64,000 bases of DNA, taken from positions 62,001 to 126,000 of the forward strand of contig NZ_BMOQ01000002.1 of assembly GCF_014647155.1 (NCBI RefSeq), read 5' to 3'. Every line of letters starts with the position of its first letter. Position 1 is the first letter of the stretch. Under the pieces are notes generated by a model that had not been told where the DNA came from, ran no database searches, and saw nothing but the letters and a program-made list of their open reading frames with translations. Positions 8,344 through 17,112 of the stretch are shown here, piece by piece. The position numbers were made by a program, and so were the translations under genes. The stretch comes from Halarchaeum nitratireducens (lineage in GTDB: Archaea > Halobacteriota > Halobacteria > Halobacteriales > Halobacteriaceae).

Positions 8344-9252
8344 TCAGTGCCGCCGGACGCGTACGTCGTCGCGGACGGCCGCGATCTCGTCCAGATCGGG
8401 GACGCTCGTCCCCGCGACGCCGACGACCCGGGAGGAGACGGCGACGCCCTGTGCGAGCGCCGTCGCGTCGTCCGCGCCGTCGTCGTACGCCGCGAGCACG
8501 CCAGCGAGGAGGGAGTCGCCGGCGCCCACGGTATCGACGACGTCAACGTCGAGCGCGTCCGCGACGAACGCTCCCCTCGGTCCGACGAGCACCGCGCCGT
8601 CGCCCCCGAGCGAGGCGATCACGCGTTCGTACCCCGTCTCGCGCAGCGCTTCCGCCGCCGCGATGCAGTCGTCGACGCTCGCGGTCGCCATCCCCGTCGC
8701 CGCCGCGAGTTCCTCGCGGTTCGGCTTGCAGAGGGCGTACTCGCTCTCCAGCTCGGCCAGCATCTCGCCGCCGACGTCGACGGTCGTCGCCCAGTCGCCG
8801 GCCGCCGCGAGCCGGTCGACGTCCGCGGCGCGCACGCCCGGCGGGAGGCTTCCACCGACGACGAGCGACGGCGGCGCGAGTTCTCGCACGCGCGCGAGCA
8901 GGTCCTCGACGGCGCGCTCGGAGACGCGCGGGCCGTCCTGATTGATCTTGTACTCGCCGTCGGGCGCGAGGATCGTCTGATTCAGCCGAGTGGACTCATC
9001 AACGGTGACGAACGCCGTTTCGAGGCCCGCGTCGTCGAGCTCGTCCGCGAGCACTCGCCCGAACGGATCGCCCAGAAAGCCGCTGGCGGCCGTTTCGGAG
9101 CCGAGCGCACGGAGGTACTGCGAGACGTTGATCCCCTTCCCGCCCGCATCGACGCGCGCACCGCTCGTCCGGACGACGGCCCCGGAGTCGAGCGGTTCGT
9201 CGAGCGCGACCGTGTAGTCGAGTGCGGGGTTCGGCGTGACGGTGAGGATCAC
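8344..9252 (-). CDS. pfkB: 1-phosphofructokinase (PfkB family)
   Basis: This 302-residue sugar kinase phosphorylates fructose-1-phosphate made by the PTS to fructose-1,6-bisphosphate. PfkB-family features are the N-terminal TVTPNPALDYTV, the substrate-side GGKGINVSQYL, and the catalytic DTVGAGDSLLAG near residue 243. The GTG start at 9252 overlaps the glpR stop by 4 nt (GTGA), so it is translationally coupled to its likely repressor. The aldolase for its product is in the same locus. Confidence 0.93.
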   Translation of the reverse strand: MILTVTPNPALDYTVALDEPLDSGAVVRTSGARVDAGGKGINVSQYLRALGSETAASGFLGDPFGRVLADELDDAGLETAFVTVDESTRLNQTILAPDGEYKINQDGPRVSERAVEDLLARVRELAPPSLVVGGSLPPGVRAADVDRLAAAGDWATTVDVGGEMLAELESEYALCKPNREELAAATGMATASVDDCIAAAEALRETGYERVIASLGGDGAVLVGPRGAFVADALDVDVVDTVGAGDSLLAGVLAAYDDGADDATALAQGVAVSSRVVGVAGTSVPDLDEIAAVRDDVRVRRH

Positions 9253-10010
9253 GCCGTGTCCTCCTCGGTGACGCGGACGCCCGCGGCGTCGAGCGTCTCC
9301 GCGAGGCGCTTCGGGAGCGCGGCGTCCGTGATGAGGTGATCCACGTCGTCCAACTCCGCGAACTGCACGAAACTGCGCTCGCCCACCTTCGAGCCGTCAC
9401 AGACGAGCACGACCCGGTTCGCCTTCTCCACCATCAGCTCCTTCATCCGCGCCTCGTTCTCGTTCGGCGTCGTCAACCCCGCCTCGACGTCCAGCCCGTT
9501 CGTCCCGAGGAAGAGGAGGTCGAAGTTCGTCCGCTCCATGAACGACTCCGCGGTCGGGCCGACGAGCGCGCGCGTACGACTCCGGAGCGTCCCGCCGGTG
9601 AGCTTCACCTCCTCGACGCGCTCCCCGAGTTCGACGGCGAGCTGCGGCGAGTTCGTCACCGCGAGGAGGTCGCTCGGGACGCGGCGGGCCACCTCCGTCG
9701 TGGTCGTCCCCGCGTCGAAGAAGACAACTTCGGTGTCCGCGATCTCCTCGACGGCGCGCGCCGCGATGGCGCGTTTCGCCTCCAGGTTCTTGACCTCGCG
9801 CTCGCCGTAGGACCGCTCGCTGGCGACCGACGTGGCGGGGAGCGCCCCGCCGTGGCTGCGCTCGATCAGTCCCTCCTCCGCCAGCGCCCGCAGGTCGCGC
9901 CGGATCGTCGCCTTCGAGTAGTCGAGTTCGTCGGCGAGCTCCGAGACGGACTGGCCGTCGTGCGTCGACACCAGCTCCACGATCTTCCGTTTTCTCGCTT
10001 CCGGTAGCAT
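9249..10010 (-). CDS. glpR: DeoR-family transcriptional repressor GlpR
   Basis: This 253-residue regulator has an N-terminal winged helix-turn-helix with SVSELADELDYSKATIRRDL (residues about 18-37). A DeoR sensor domain follows, with the phosphosugar-binding type motifs VFFDAGTTTTEVA and FLGTNGLD. In Haloferax volcanii the homologue represses fructose and glucose catabolic genes. It is the first gene of the operon with pfkB, and a candidate operator lies upstream at 10082-10098. Confidence 0.92.
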   Translation of the reverse strand: MLPEARKRKIVELVSTHDGQSVSELADELDYSKATIRRDLRALAEEGLIERSHGGALPATSVASERSYGEREVKNLEAKRAIAARAVEEIADTEVVFFDAGTTTTEVARRVPSDLLAVTNSPQLAVELGERVEEVKLTGGTLRSRTRALVGPTAESFMERTNFDLLFLGTNGLDVEAGLTTPNENEARMKELMVEKANRVVLVCDGSKVGERSFVQFAELDDVDHLITDAALPKRLAETLDAAGVRVTEEDTA

Positions 10011-10050
10011 TGCCAGAGGTAGTCTCTACCGGGAGATAGCGCGCACCGCC

Positions 10051-10065
10051 TATAACTATTTATTT
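10051..10065 (-). promoter_or_regulatory. glpR-pfkB promoter TATA region
   Basis: This AT-rich stretch (tataactatttattt on the plus strand) is about 47 nt before the glpR ATG. It would place the transcript start near 10030 with a leader of about 20 nt. Confidence 0.55.
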
Positions 10066-10081
10066 CCGATCGTGCTCGTTT

Positions 10082-10098
10082 CCGATCGAAACGATCGG
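10082..10098. promoter_or_regulatory. candidate GlpR operator, inverted repeat
   Basis: A perfect 7-bp inverted repeat (ccgatcg / cgatcgg) with a 3-nt centre lies just upstream of the glpR TATA region and before the eIF1A promoter. A related half site, tttccgatcg, is repeated at 10063-10072 and 10079-10088. The position suits autoregulation, but binding is inferred. Confidence 0.4.
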
Positions 10099-10173
10099 GC
10101 GGTCTCACCGCCGCCTCGAACGCTTCGGTCACGAAGGGGAATTGTTTAACCGTGTCGCAGGCCTACCGCCTCT

Positions 10174-10458
10174 ATGAGCGACAATCAGGGCCGTCGGAAC
10201 CTCCGGATGCCCGACGACAACCAGGTCTTCGCGGTCGTCACCGAGATGCTCGGCGGCAGCCGCGTCCAGCTTCGCTGTGCGGACGGCAAAGAACGCATGG
10301 GCCGCATCCCCGGACGAATGAAGTTTCGGACGTGGATCCAGGAGGGCGACGTCGTCATCGCCGAACCGTGGGACTGGCAGGACGAGAAGGCGAACGTCGA
10401 GTGGCGCTACGACGACGACGCCGCCGAGCAGCTGCGCCAAGAAGGCCACATCCAGTAA
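10174..10458 (+). CDS. eif1A: translation initiation factor 1A (aIF1A)
   Basis: This 94-residue protein is the archaeal homologue of eukaryotic eIF1A and bacterial IF1. It binds the small ribosomal subunit A site during initiation. The OB-fold core runs from about 14 to 80 and contains [24 protein letters not shown] and the conserved [16 protein letters not shown]-like ttgtttaac (about 10142-10150) sits 28 nt upstream, giving a leaderless transcript. It is divergent from glpR and unrelated to the fructose genes. Confidence 0.95.
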   Translation: MSDNQGRRNLRMPDDNQVFAVVTEMLGGSRVQLRCADGKERMGRIPGRMKFRTWIQEGDVVIAEPWDWQDEKANVEWRYDDDAAEQLRQEGHIQ

Positions 10459-10527
10459 GCGACCACCGCTCGGGTCCGTACGCGTTCGGCCCCGACGCTT
10501 TTCCTCGCGCCGTCCCACGCCTTGAGC

Positions 10528-11316
10528 GTGGACCCTCGACACAACGCACTCCGTCGAACGCTCGACGCTGACACCCCCGCGTTCGGCGTCCTCGACAACA
10601 CGTACAGCCCCGCGGCCGTCGAAGTCGTCGGGGAGCTCGGCTTCGACTTCGTCTGGATCGACCTCGAACACGGCGGGCCGAGCCCGTGGGACGCCGACGC
10701 GCTCGAAGACCTCCTGCGCGCGGCCGAGCTGACCGACACCGAACTCCTCGTGCGGATCCCCGAGGCGAACCCGGCGATGATCCGCAAGGCCCTCGACGCG
10801 GGCGTCCGCAACGTCTTCCTCTCGCGCGTCGAGAGCGCCGACGAGGTCCGGATCGCCGTCGAGGCCGCGAACTTCGAGTACGCCGGATCGCCCGGTCGAC
10901 GCGGTCTCGGGGGTCCGCGATCGGCGCGCTACGGGCTCGCGGACGACTACGTCGGAACCGAGGACGCGGAGATCCTCCTCGGCGTGACGATCGAGACCGC
11001 CGAGGCGGTCGAGAACATCGACGAGATCCTCTCCGTCCCCGAACTCGGGTTCGCCTTCCTCGGCCCGAACGACTTCTCCGTCGCCTACGGCGCGCCCGGC
11101 GACCTCGCCGATCCGGAGGTCCAAGCGGCGGTCGAGGCGGTGCACGACGCCGCGCTCGCGCACGACGTGACGCTCGGCGGGCTCACCTTCGGGATGGAGG
11201 ACGCCGTCGAGAAGGTCGAGAGCGGCTATCGGCTCCTCCACGTCGGCAGCACCCTCGGCGCGCTCACGAAGACGTTCGACGGCTGGCACGACCGGTACGA
11301 GGACGCGACGCGGTAG
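10528..11316 (+). CDS. HpcH/HpaI-family aldolase
   Basis: This 262-residue protein belongs to the class II pyruvate aldolase family (2-keto-3-deoxy sugar acid or 4-hydroxy-2-oxo-heptanedioate aldolases). Visible motifs are FVWIDLEHGGPSPWD with the catalytic His, LVRIPEANP with the pyruvate-binding Arg, TIETAEAVEN with the metal-binding Glu, and GPNDFSVAYG with the metal-binding Asp. The Gln that usually precedes the Glu by two residues appears to be Thr. The start is a GTG at 10528; a TTG six bases earlier is possible. It probably cleaves a 2-oxo acid to pyruvate and an aldehyde. No partner genes are adjacent. Confidence 0.85.
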   Translation: MDPRHNALRRTLDADTPAFGVLDNTYSPAAVEVVGELGFDFVWIDLEHGGPSPWDADALEDLLRAAELTDTELLVRIPEANPAMIRKALDAGVRNVFLSRVESADEVRIAVEAANFEYAGSPGRRGLGGPRSARYGLADDYVGTEDAEILLGVTIETAEAVENIDEILSVPELGFAFLGPNDFSVAYGAPGDLADPEVQAAVEAVHDAALAHDVTLGGLTFGMEDAVEKVESGYRLLHVGSTLGALTKTFDGWHDRYEDATR

Positions 11317-11333
11317 CGCGACGCGCTCTCGGT

Positions 11334-12566
11334 TCACCCCGCCGCGCCGTCGTCGGGCACCTGCGTCTGGACGACGAGCGCGGCGAGCGCGGAGAGGGCG
11401 GCGGTGACGACGAACGGGGCGGTGAAGCCGTAAGCCGTGAGGGGACCGGCGACGACGGGACCGATGCCGGCGCCGAGGCCGAACGCCATCGTCAGCACGG
11501 AGAGCGTGGCGGCGTCGTTGCCGCCGGACGCGTAGTCGCCGGCGAGGGCGAGCGCGGGTCCGAACGCCATCGCGGCCCCGACGCCTTGGAGCGCGCGGAG
11601 GACGCCGAGGCCCCACGGGCCGGCGACGAACCCCTGCAGGAGCAGCGCCGGGGCGGCGACGAGGAGGCCGGCGACGACGAAGCGCTTGCGCCCGTAGCGA
11701 TCGGAGAGCCGTCCGGCGATCGGTTGCGTGCAGACGAAGGTGGTGACGAACGCGGCGAACTGCGCGCCGAAGGCCGCGGCGCTCTGATCGAGGCGCGCGT
11801 TGATCGCGGGCTCGATGGCCGCGAAGAAGGCGATGCCGAGCGCGAGGACGAGCGTGGCGACGCCGAGCGCGAACACCGGATCGAGTCCACCGGTGCCGTC
11901 CGTCACGGCGAAGCCGAGGTCCTTCGCCGCCGCGGCGCTCGTGCTCACGGGGTCGCGGACGAGCGCGAGGACGACGACGAGTCCGAGCGCGGCCGCGGCG
12001 GCGGCGACGTCGAAGGAGAGTGCGAACCCGCCGATCGCGTGCCCGAGCAGGTCGTAGGGTCCGCGCGCGACGAGGAGGCCGGCGACGACGGGACCGAGCC
12101 CGAAGCCGACGAGGCGGAGGGCGTTGAAGACGCCGAAGTGCATCCCGCGGGTGTCCGGCGTGCTGTACTCGTTGATGAGCGCGACGCTCGCGGTGACGGT
12201 GCAGCCGACGCCGAGGCCTTGGACGGCGCGGGCGGCGAACAGGCCGAGGTAGCTGTCGGTGGCGAGGAAGGCGAGGTCGGTGACGCAGAGGACGACGAGG
12301 CCCGCGAGGACGAACGCGCGCCGGCGGCCGAGCCGATCGGAGAGCCGCCCGGCGACCGGCTGGATCACGGCGTCGAAGACGCCGAAGGCGGCGAGGACGA
12401 CGCCGGCGAGGACGGCGACGGAGAGGCCGAGCGTTCGGCCGCCGACGCGGTCGCTGGCGACGTAGAGCGGAAGGGCGACGATGAGGAGGGCGTTCCCGAA
12501 CGAGTCGGCGAGGCGGGCGATCCCGAGCGCGACGACGCGACGGTCGGGGCCGCTCACGCGGACCAC
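11334..12566 (-). CDS. MFS transporter (paralogue of 14584-15888)
   Basis: This 410-residue protein has about 12 membrane segments in two halves, and both loop 2-3 signatures of the major facilitator superfamily (RLSDRLGRRRAFVLAG and RLSDRYGRKRFVVAG). It closely resembles the transporter at 14584-15888, for example in LSVLTMAFGLG near the C-terminus. It is likely a proton-driven exporter, perhaps of drugs or metabolites. GTG codons at 12566 and 12557 are both possible starts. No substrate clue is seen. Confidence 0.85.
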   Translation of the reverse strand: MVRVSGPDRRVVALGIARLADSFGNALLIVALPLYVASDRVGGRTLGLSVAVLAGVVLAAFGVFDAVIQPVAGRLSDRLGRRRAFVLAGLVVLCVTDLAFLATDSYLGLFAARAVQGLGVGCTVTASVALINEYSTPDTRGMHFGVFNALRLVGFGLGPVVAGLLVARGPYDLLGHAIGGFALSFDVAAAAAALGLVVVLALVRDPVSTSAAAAKDLGFAVTDGTGGLDPVFALGVATLVLALGIAFFAAIEPAINARLDQSAAAFGAQFAAFVTTFVCTQPIAGRLSDRYGRKRFVVAGLLVAAPALLLQGFVAGPWGLGVLRALQGVGAAMAFGPALALAGDYASGGNDAATLSVLTMAFGLGAGIGPVVAGPLTAYGFTAPFVVTAALSALAALVVQTQVPDDGAAG

Positions 12567-12690
12567 CGCTCGCGGGTCGTGCGAGCCAGTCGGATTTCGG
12601 TCCCGGTGACGTTCGCGCGCCCCCCGAGACCCCTCTCAGTGTGCATGCACGACCGTTATCGGCTGGCCCACAAATCCCCCTCGGACCCAC

Positions 12691-13629
12691 TCACGCCGGT
12701 CGGACGGTCGTCCCGGCGTCGCCGTCGAGCGCGGCGACGAGCGACTCGGGATCGGTGACGATCGCCCGGCCGCCGGTCTCGTCGACGAAGCGCGCACACG
12801 CGCTCACTTTCGGTCGCATGCTGCCGGCGGGGAGCTCGTCGGTCTCGCGGAGCGCGCGGAGTTCGCTCGGCGTCGTCTCGCGGATCGGCGTCGGGTCGTC
12901 GGTGTCGTAATCCCGGTACACCGCGTCGACGTCCGTGAGCATGACGACCGTCTCGGCGTCGACGACGTCCGCGACGAGACGCGTCGTGTGGTCCTTGTCG
13001 ACGACCCCGGGGACGCCCTCGTAGTCGCCCGGCGTCGACCCCACGTCGTCGCTCGGAACGACCGGGACGCCACCGCCGCCCCCGCAGACGACGGGACCGG
13101 CCCCGTTCTCGACGAGCGCGGCGAGGTGGTCGGCTTCGAGGATCTCGACCGGGTCGGGCGAGGCGACGACGCGTCGGTATCGCGTGCCGTCGCCTCCGCC
13201 GCCGTGGATCGCGGTGGTCTCGAAGGGCTTTTCGGCGGCCTCGGACGCGGTGTAGTACGGCCCGACGGGCTTCGCGGGGTCGTCGAAGCCGGGGTCGTCG
13301 GGGTCGACGCGGACGCGCGTGACGACCGGGGCCGGCGGCCCGCCGAAGGCGTCGCCGAAGCCGCTCTGGAGGAGGTAGCCCACCTGCGCCTGCGTCTCGG
13401 CGACGAGGACGTCGAGTGGTTCGGCGCCGCCCTCGGACTCCTCCTCGGCGAGGAGTCGATTGCCGACCTGCGGGCCGTTGCCGTGCGTGAAGACGAGGTC
13501 GTGGCCGCGCTCGTGGAGCGGTTCGAGGGCGTCGCGCGTCTCGGCGATGCGCGCGCGCTGCTCGGCGACGCTCCCCTCGCCCGACCGGAGGAGCGCGTTC
13601 CCGCCGAGCGCGACGACGAAGCGACTCAT
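12691..13629 (-). CDS. arcC: carbamate kinase
   Basis: This 312-residue amino acid kinase-fold enzyme interconverts carbamoyl phosphate plus ADP with carbamate plus ATP. It begins VVALGGNALLRSGEGS, and shows FTHGNGPQVGN (about 48-58), ETQAQVGYLLQSGF and GVVDKDHTTRLVADVV, all typical of ArcC. In arginine fermentation it acts with arginine deiminase and ornithine carbamoyltransferase, but neither is adjacent. It may make ATP from carbamoyl phosphate produced elsewhere. The ATG at 13629 is the only sensible start. Confidence 0.92.
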   Translation of the reverse strand: MSRFVVALGGNALLRSGEGSVAEQRARIAETRDALEPLHERGHDLVFTHGNGPQVGNRLLAEEESEGGAEPLDVLVAETQAQVGYLLQSGFGDAFGGPPAPVVTRVRVDPDDPGFDDPAKPVGPYYTASEAAEKPFETTAIHGGGGDGTRYRRVVASPDPVEILEADHLAALVENGAGPVVCGGGGGVPVVPSDDVGSTPGDYEGVPGVVDKDHTTRLVADVVDAETVVMLTDVDAVYRDYDTDDPTPIRETTPSELRALRETDELPAGSMRPKVSACARFVDETGGRAIVTDPESLVAALDGDAGTTVRPA

Positions 13630-13727
13630 ACGCGTAGCGCGGGGGGCGTGGAGAAGGGCGTTACGGCCGGGGCGGACGCCGCGCGCCGACCCCAGATTTA
13701 TCGCCGTCGCCCGAAAACGGACCTGCC

Positions 13728-14078
13728 GTGCCCGCCCTCCACCGTTCGCCCCCGATCGTCGGCGTCGCCGCGGCCGTCCTCGTCGGCGGCGTCGTCCACT
13801 ACTGGTTCGCGGACCCGGCGCTGAGCGTCGCCGTCGGCCTGCTCTACTTCGCGATCGGCTACTTCCGGGTGCGATACGGCCGCATCGATACGAGCCTGCG
13901 CGGGCTCGGCCGGCGGGCGACGGTCGTGGGCTTCCTCGGCCTCCTCGGCGTGTCGCTCGTGCTCGTGGAGAGCGGCCGCCAGTTCGGCCTCGGCGATCTC
14001 GAGACCTACCTGTTCGTTCTCGTCTTGGTCGGTGCGAGCGTCTTCTTCGCGACGGTCGCGGCGGTACAGGACGCCTGA
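13728..14078 (+). CDS. small four-helix membrane protein, unknown function
   Basis: This 116-residue protein has about four hydrophobic segments (residues about 8-28, 31-49, 65-82 and 91-113) joined by short loops with several Arg. The GTG start at 13728 is supported by a TATA-like agatttatcg (13694-13703) 28-30 nt upstream. The C-terminal half resembles a generic haloarchaeal membrane protein; I do not recognise a named family. It lies between arcC (divergent) and dsbB (convergent). Confidence 0.65.
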   Translation: MPALHRSPPIVGVAAAVLVGGVVHYWFADPALSVAVGLLYFAIGYFRVRYGRIDTSLRGLGRRATVVGFLGLLGVSLVLVESGRQFGLGDLETYLFVLVLVGASVFFATVAAVQDA

Positions 14079-14131
14079 GACACCACCGCGTCCGCAGCTT
14101 TCACCCCGTCCTGTCCGCAGAAATCCCTCCC

Positions 14132-14536
14132 TCAGGCACGACGCCCGCGGACGGCGAGCACGACCATGCCGAGGGCGATCAGGCAGAACGCGACGAGCGA
14201 CTGGTTCGGGATCGTGACGGGACGGACGTGGATCGCGGCACAGCCCCCGAGAGTGCAGGTGCCGCCGGCGACGCGTTGGAGGTACGACTGGTAGGCCGCG
14301 AGGGCGATCCCGCCGGCACAGAAGGGGAGCACGAGTCGATAGACCCCGTAGTCCTCGGTGTACCACGCGTACGCGAGGACGCCGACGAGCGGGTACATGA
14401 GGATGCGCTGGTACCAGCAGAGTTCGCAGGGCGGGTAGCCGAGGACGAGGCTGTACGTGAGGCTCCCGGTTGTGGCGACGGCCGCGACGAGCGTCGCGGC
14501 GGCCAGGAGGGAACGCGGGCGTCGACGTGCGGGCAC
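14132..14536 (-). CDS. dsbB: DsbB-family disulfide-bond oxidoreductase
   Basis: This 134-residue membrane protein has four predicted transmembrane helices and two cysteine pairs on the outer face. The first is the CxxC in PPCELCWYQRILMYPL, the hallmark of DsbB. The second is CTLGGC in the second external loop. Such proteins pass electrons from secreted thiol oxidases to quinones. The GTG at 14536 is preferred; a TATA-like ataagg (about 14558-14563, coding strand) lies about 25 nt upstream. No DsbA-like partner is in the window. Confidence 0.88.
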   Translation of the reverse strand: MPARRRPRSLLAAATLVAAVATTGSLTYSLVLGYPPCELCWYQRILMYPLVGVLAYAWYTEDYGVYRLVLPFCAGGIALAAYQSYLQRVAGGTCTLGGCAAIHVRPVTIPNQSLVAFCLIALGMVVLAVRGRRA

Positions 14537-14583
14537 ATCGGGCGTTCGACGCGCACCCCTTATCGGCTTTCGGTCGCCCCGAT

Positions 14584-15888
14584 TCAGTCCGCGGCCGCGG
14601 GCTCGGCCTCGGAACGCTCGCCCGATCGCCCGCGGTGGACGGTCTCGTCGACCTGCGAGTAGACGAGCAGGAACCCGAGGAGCGCGAGCACGGCGCCGAA
14701 GACGAACGGCGCGGCGTACGACGTCCCGAACGGGAGGCTGAAGCCGGCGAGGTAGCCGGCGGAGAGCGGTCCGATGGCGACGCCGAGGCCGAACGCCATC
14801 GTCAGGACGGAGAGCGTCGTCCCGGAACTCCGCCCCTTGGCGATGTCGCCGGCGAGCGCCATCGCGGGCGCGAAGACGGCCGCGCCGGCGACGCCTTGGA
14901 GGAAGCGCGCGACGACCATGCCCGCGGGTGTGGTGACGAATCCCTGCGCGAGCGTCGTGGGGACGAGTAACAGGAGGCCGGCGAGGATGAACGGTTTGCG
15001 GCCGTACTCGTCGCTCCACGCGCCGATGGGGGCCTGGAAGAGGACCTGCGCGAGGACGAACGCGGCGAACTCGATGCCGAACCACGTCGCGTTCTGTCCG
15101 AGCGTGGCGTTGATGTGGGTCGCCAGCGGTTCGAGGAGGGCGATCCCCACGGCCATGAAGACCGAGGCGACGCCGAGCGTGAAGACGGGATCGAGGAGCT
15201 TCCCCTCGCGCTCGCGGTCGAGGATCGCGATGCTGAGGTCCTCACCGGCCTCCTCGCCGAGCTCCTCCGGCTCGGGGTCGGAGACGAGTACGTGGACGAG
15301 GACGGCGCCGACGAGCGAGGAAACCGTGGCGACGTAGAACGCGGACTCGAAGCCGGTGATCGACGCTCCGAGGAACTCGTAGGGGCCGCCGGCGACGACG
15401 CCGCCGGCGACGACGGGGCCGAGTCCGAAGCCGACCATCCGGAAGGTGTTGAAGATCCCCATCGCGCTGCCGCGGTCGGCGTCCGCGGAGAGTTCGTTCA
15501 CGAGCGCGACGGTCGCGGGGACGGTGAGCGCGACGCCGACGCCCTGCGCGACGCGGATGAGCAGGACGGCCGCGTAGCTTCCGACGACCGTGTACGTGAA
15601 GTTCGCCACCGTCAGGAGGAGCAACCCGGCGATGACGAAGATCTTCCGTCTGCCGCTGCGATCGGAGAGGTTGCCGGCGAAGGGCTGGATGGCGCTGTTG
15701 AAGAAGCCGAACATGGAGAGGATGATCCCCGTGATGAGCGCGGGCGCGAGCCCGAACGTCCCGCCGGAGACGACGCCGCTGGCGATGTAGAGGGGTAAGA
15801 CGATGATGAGGAAGGAGTTCCCCATCGCGTCGGCCATCCGCGCGAACGCGAGCGCGAGTATTCGTCTGTCGATGTCTCGGATACCCAT
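14584..15888 (-). CDS. MFS transporter (paralogue of 11334-12566)
   Basis: This 434-residue protein has about 12 transmembrane segments. Motif NLSDRSGRRKIFVIAG is in the first half and WSDEYGRKPFILAG in the second, where Trp-Ser replaces the usual Arg-Leu-Ser. Its N-terminus (ALAFARMADAMGNSFLIIVLPLYIAS) and C-terminal half align well by eye with the transporter at 11334-12566, so the two look like a local duplication. The ATG at 15888 overlaps the stop of a 13-codon ORF (TAATG). A charged linker near residue 205-235 joins the two halves. The substrate is unknown. Confidence 0.85.
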   Translation of the reverse strand: MGIRDIDRRILALAFARMADAMGNSFLIIVLPLYIASGVVSGGTFGLAPALITGIILSMFGFFNSAIQPFAGNLSDRSGRRKIFVIAGLLLLTVANFTYTVVGSYAAVLLIRVAQGVGVALTVPATVALVNELSADADRGSAMGIFNTFRMVGFGLGPVVAGGVVAGGPYEFLGASITGFESAFYVATVSSLVGAVLVHVLVSDPEPEELGEEAGEDLSIAILDREREGKLLDPVFTLGVASVFMAVGIALLEPLATHINATLGQNATWFGIEFAAFVLAQVLFQAPIGAWSDEYGRKPFILAGLLLLVPTTLAQGFVTTPAGMVVARFLQGVAGAAVFAPAMALAGDIAKGRSSGTTLSVLTMAFGLGVAIGPLSAGYLAGFSLPFGTSYAAPFVFGAVLALLGFLLVYSQVDETVHRGRSGERSEAEPAAAD

Positions 15889-16064
15889 TATCGGGGCACC
15901 TCGCTCGTTCCGGTGTGTCTCTCGTGCATGGTAGATAGTAACTGAACGGTTAGTCAGCTGTATCGGAAACGTCGTCGCCGTCGGACATAAGGGTTGCGTC
16001 GGGTGCGTACTCCGCCGCCACCGCTACCGACACCGTCACTATCGCTACCCCGCGACACGGGCGA

Positions 16065-17021
16065 ATGGACGGATACAAACCGCCCTGCTCCGTCCGAACC
16101 GACGTGACCGCGAGACGCGACGTCGCGCTGTACCTCGGATTGGCCGCCTCGTGGGGGACGGCGTTCGTCGCCACGGACGCCGCCCTCGACACGGTACCCC
16201 CCGTGTTGCTGGCCGCCGTCCGCTTCGACATCGCCGCGCTCGCGCTGTTCGCCGTCGCCGCCGCGGCGGGACGCTCCCTCCGACCGCGCGGCCGCGGCGA
16301 CTGGGCACCGATCCTGCTCGGCGGCGTCTGTAACATCGGCCTCCACCACGCGCTCCTCTTCGCCGGCCAGCGGACCGTCCCGCCGGCCGTCGCCGCGACG
16401 CTCCTCGGCCTCGTGCCGGTGTTGACCCCCGCGGTGGCGCGCGTGGCACGCGCCGACGACCGTCTCGCCCCGCGCGGTATCGCCGGCGTCCTCGTGGGCT
16501 TCGCGGGCGTCGCGCTCATCGCGCATCCCGACCCCTCGAACCTCTCCGCGAGCGTCGGCGTCGCGCTCGTCCTCGCGTCCGCGGCCGTCTGGACCGTCGG
16601 TGCGGTGCTCGTCGACGAGGACGACGCCGAACTCGGGGGTCTCGCCCTCCAGGCGTGGACGCTCCTCGTCGGCGCGCTCGCGCTCGATGCGGCCGCCGTC
16701 GTCCTCCCCGGACAGTCGCTCGCCGCGGCGACTTTCCCCCTCGCGACGGTCGGTTGGGTGCTCTACCTCGCGCTCGTGCCCGGCGCCGTCGGCTTCCTCG
16801 TCTACTTCCGTCTGCTCGACCGTCTCGGACCGATCGAGATGGGGCTCATCGAGTACGTCATCCCGCCGTTCGCGGCGCTGTTCGGCTGGGTGCTCCTCGG
16901 CGACGTGATCGACGCGGCGACGGTCGGCGGTTTCGTCGCCGTCCTCGCGGGCTTCTGTCTCCTCAAGGGTGACGCCCTCCGGCGGCGCCTCCGCGGCTGG
17001 GCCGACGCCGTGCGCGCGTAG
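16065..17021 (+). CDS. EamA-family (DMT superfamily) transporter
   Basis: This protein of up to 318 residues has about ten transmembrane helices arranged as two EamA repeats, roughly residues 15-150 and 165-305. Typical patterns are LAASWGTAFVATDAAL at the start and GPIEMGLIEYVIPPFAALFGWVLLGD near the end. Such proteins move metabolites such as amino acids, nucleosides or drugs. Two starts are possible: ATG at 16065 with a weak TATA about 27 nt before it, or GTG at 16104 with gatacaaa (about 16072-16079) at the right distance. The shorter form begins right at the first helix. Confidence 0.85.
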   Translation: MDGYKPPCSVRTDVTARRDVALYLGLAASWGTAFVATDAALDTVPPVLLAAVRFDIAALALFAVAAAAGRSLRPRGRGDWAPILLGGVCNIGLHHALLFAGQRTVPPAVAATLLGLVPVLTPAVARVARADDRLAPRGIAGVLVGFAGVALIAHPDPSNLSASVGVALVLASAAVWTVGAVLVDEDDAELGGLALQAWTLLVGALALDAAAVVLPGQSLAAATFPLATVGWVLYLALVPGAVGFLVYFRLLDRLGPIEMGLIEYVIPPFAALFGWVLLGDVIDAATVGGFVAVLAGFCLLKGDALRRRLRGWADAVRA

Positions 17022-17112
17022 CCCGGACCGCCCGGCGGACGGCGACGCGCTTCGCGCTCGATTCCGGCCGGTGTCGGAACGGTTATGCGGCGGCCGACTC
17101 ACACCACGGGAC

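Noticed and set aside
10129-12690. Very long Arg-rich open frame on the minus strand
   Set aside because: It lies across the eIF1A, aldolase and MFS genes in another frame and is rich in Arg, Pro and Gly, as GC-rich shadow frames are. The real genes show family motifs.
15888-15929. 13-codon ORF ending in TAATG at the start of the second MFS gene
   Set aside because: The nearest TATA-like element would start transcription after its ATG, so a leader-peptide role is not supported as it is for the other three cases.
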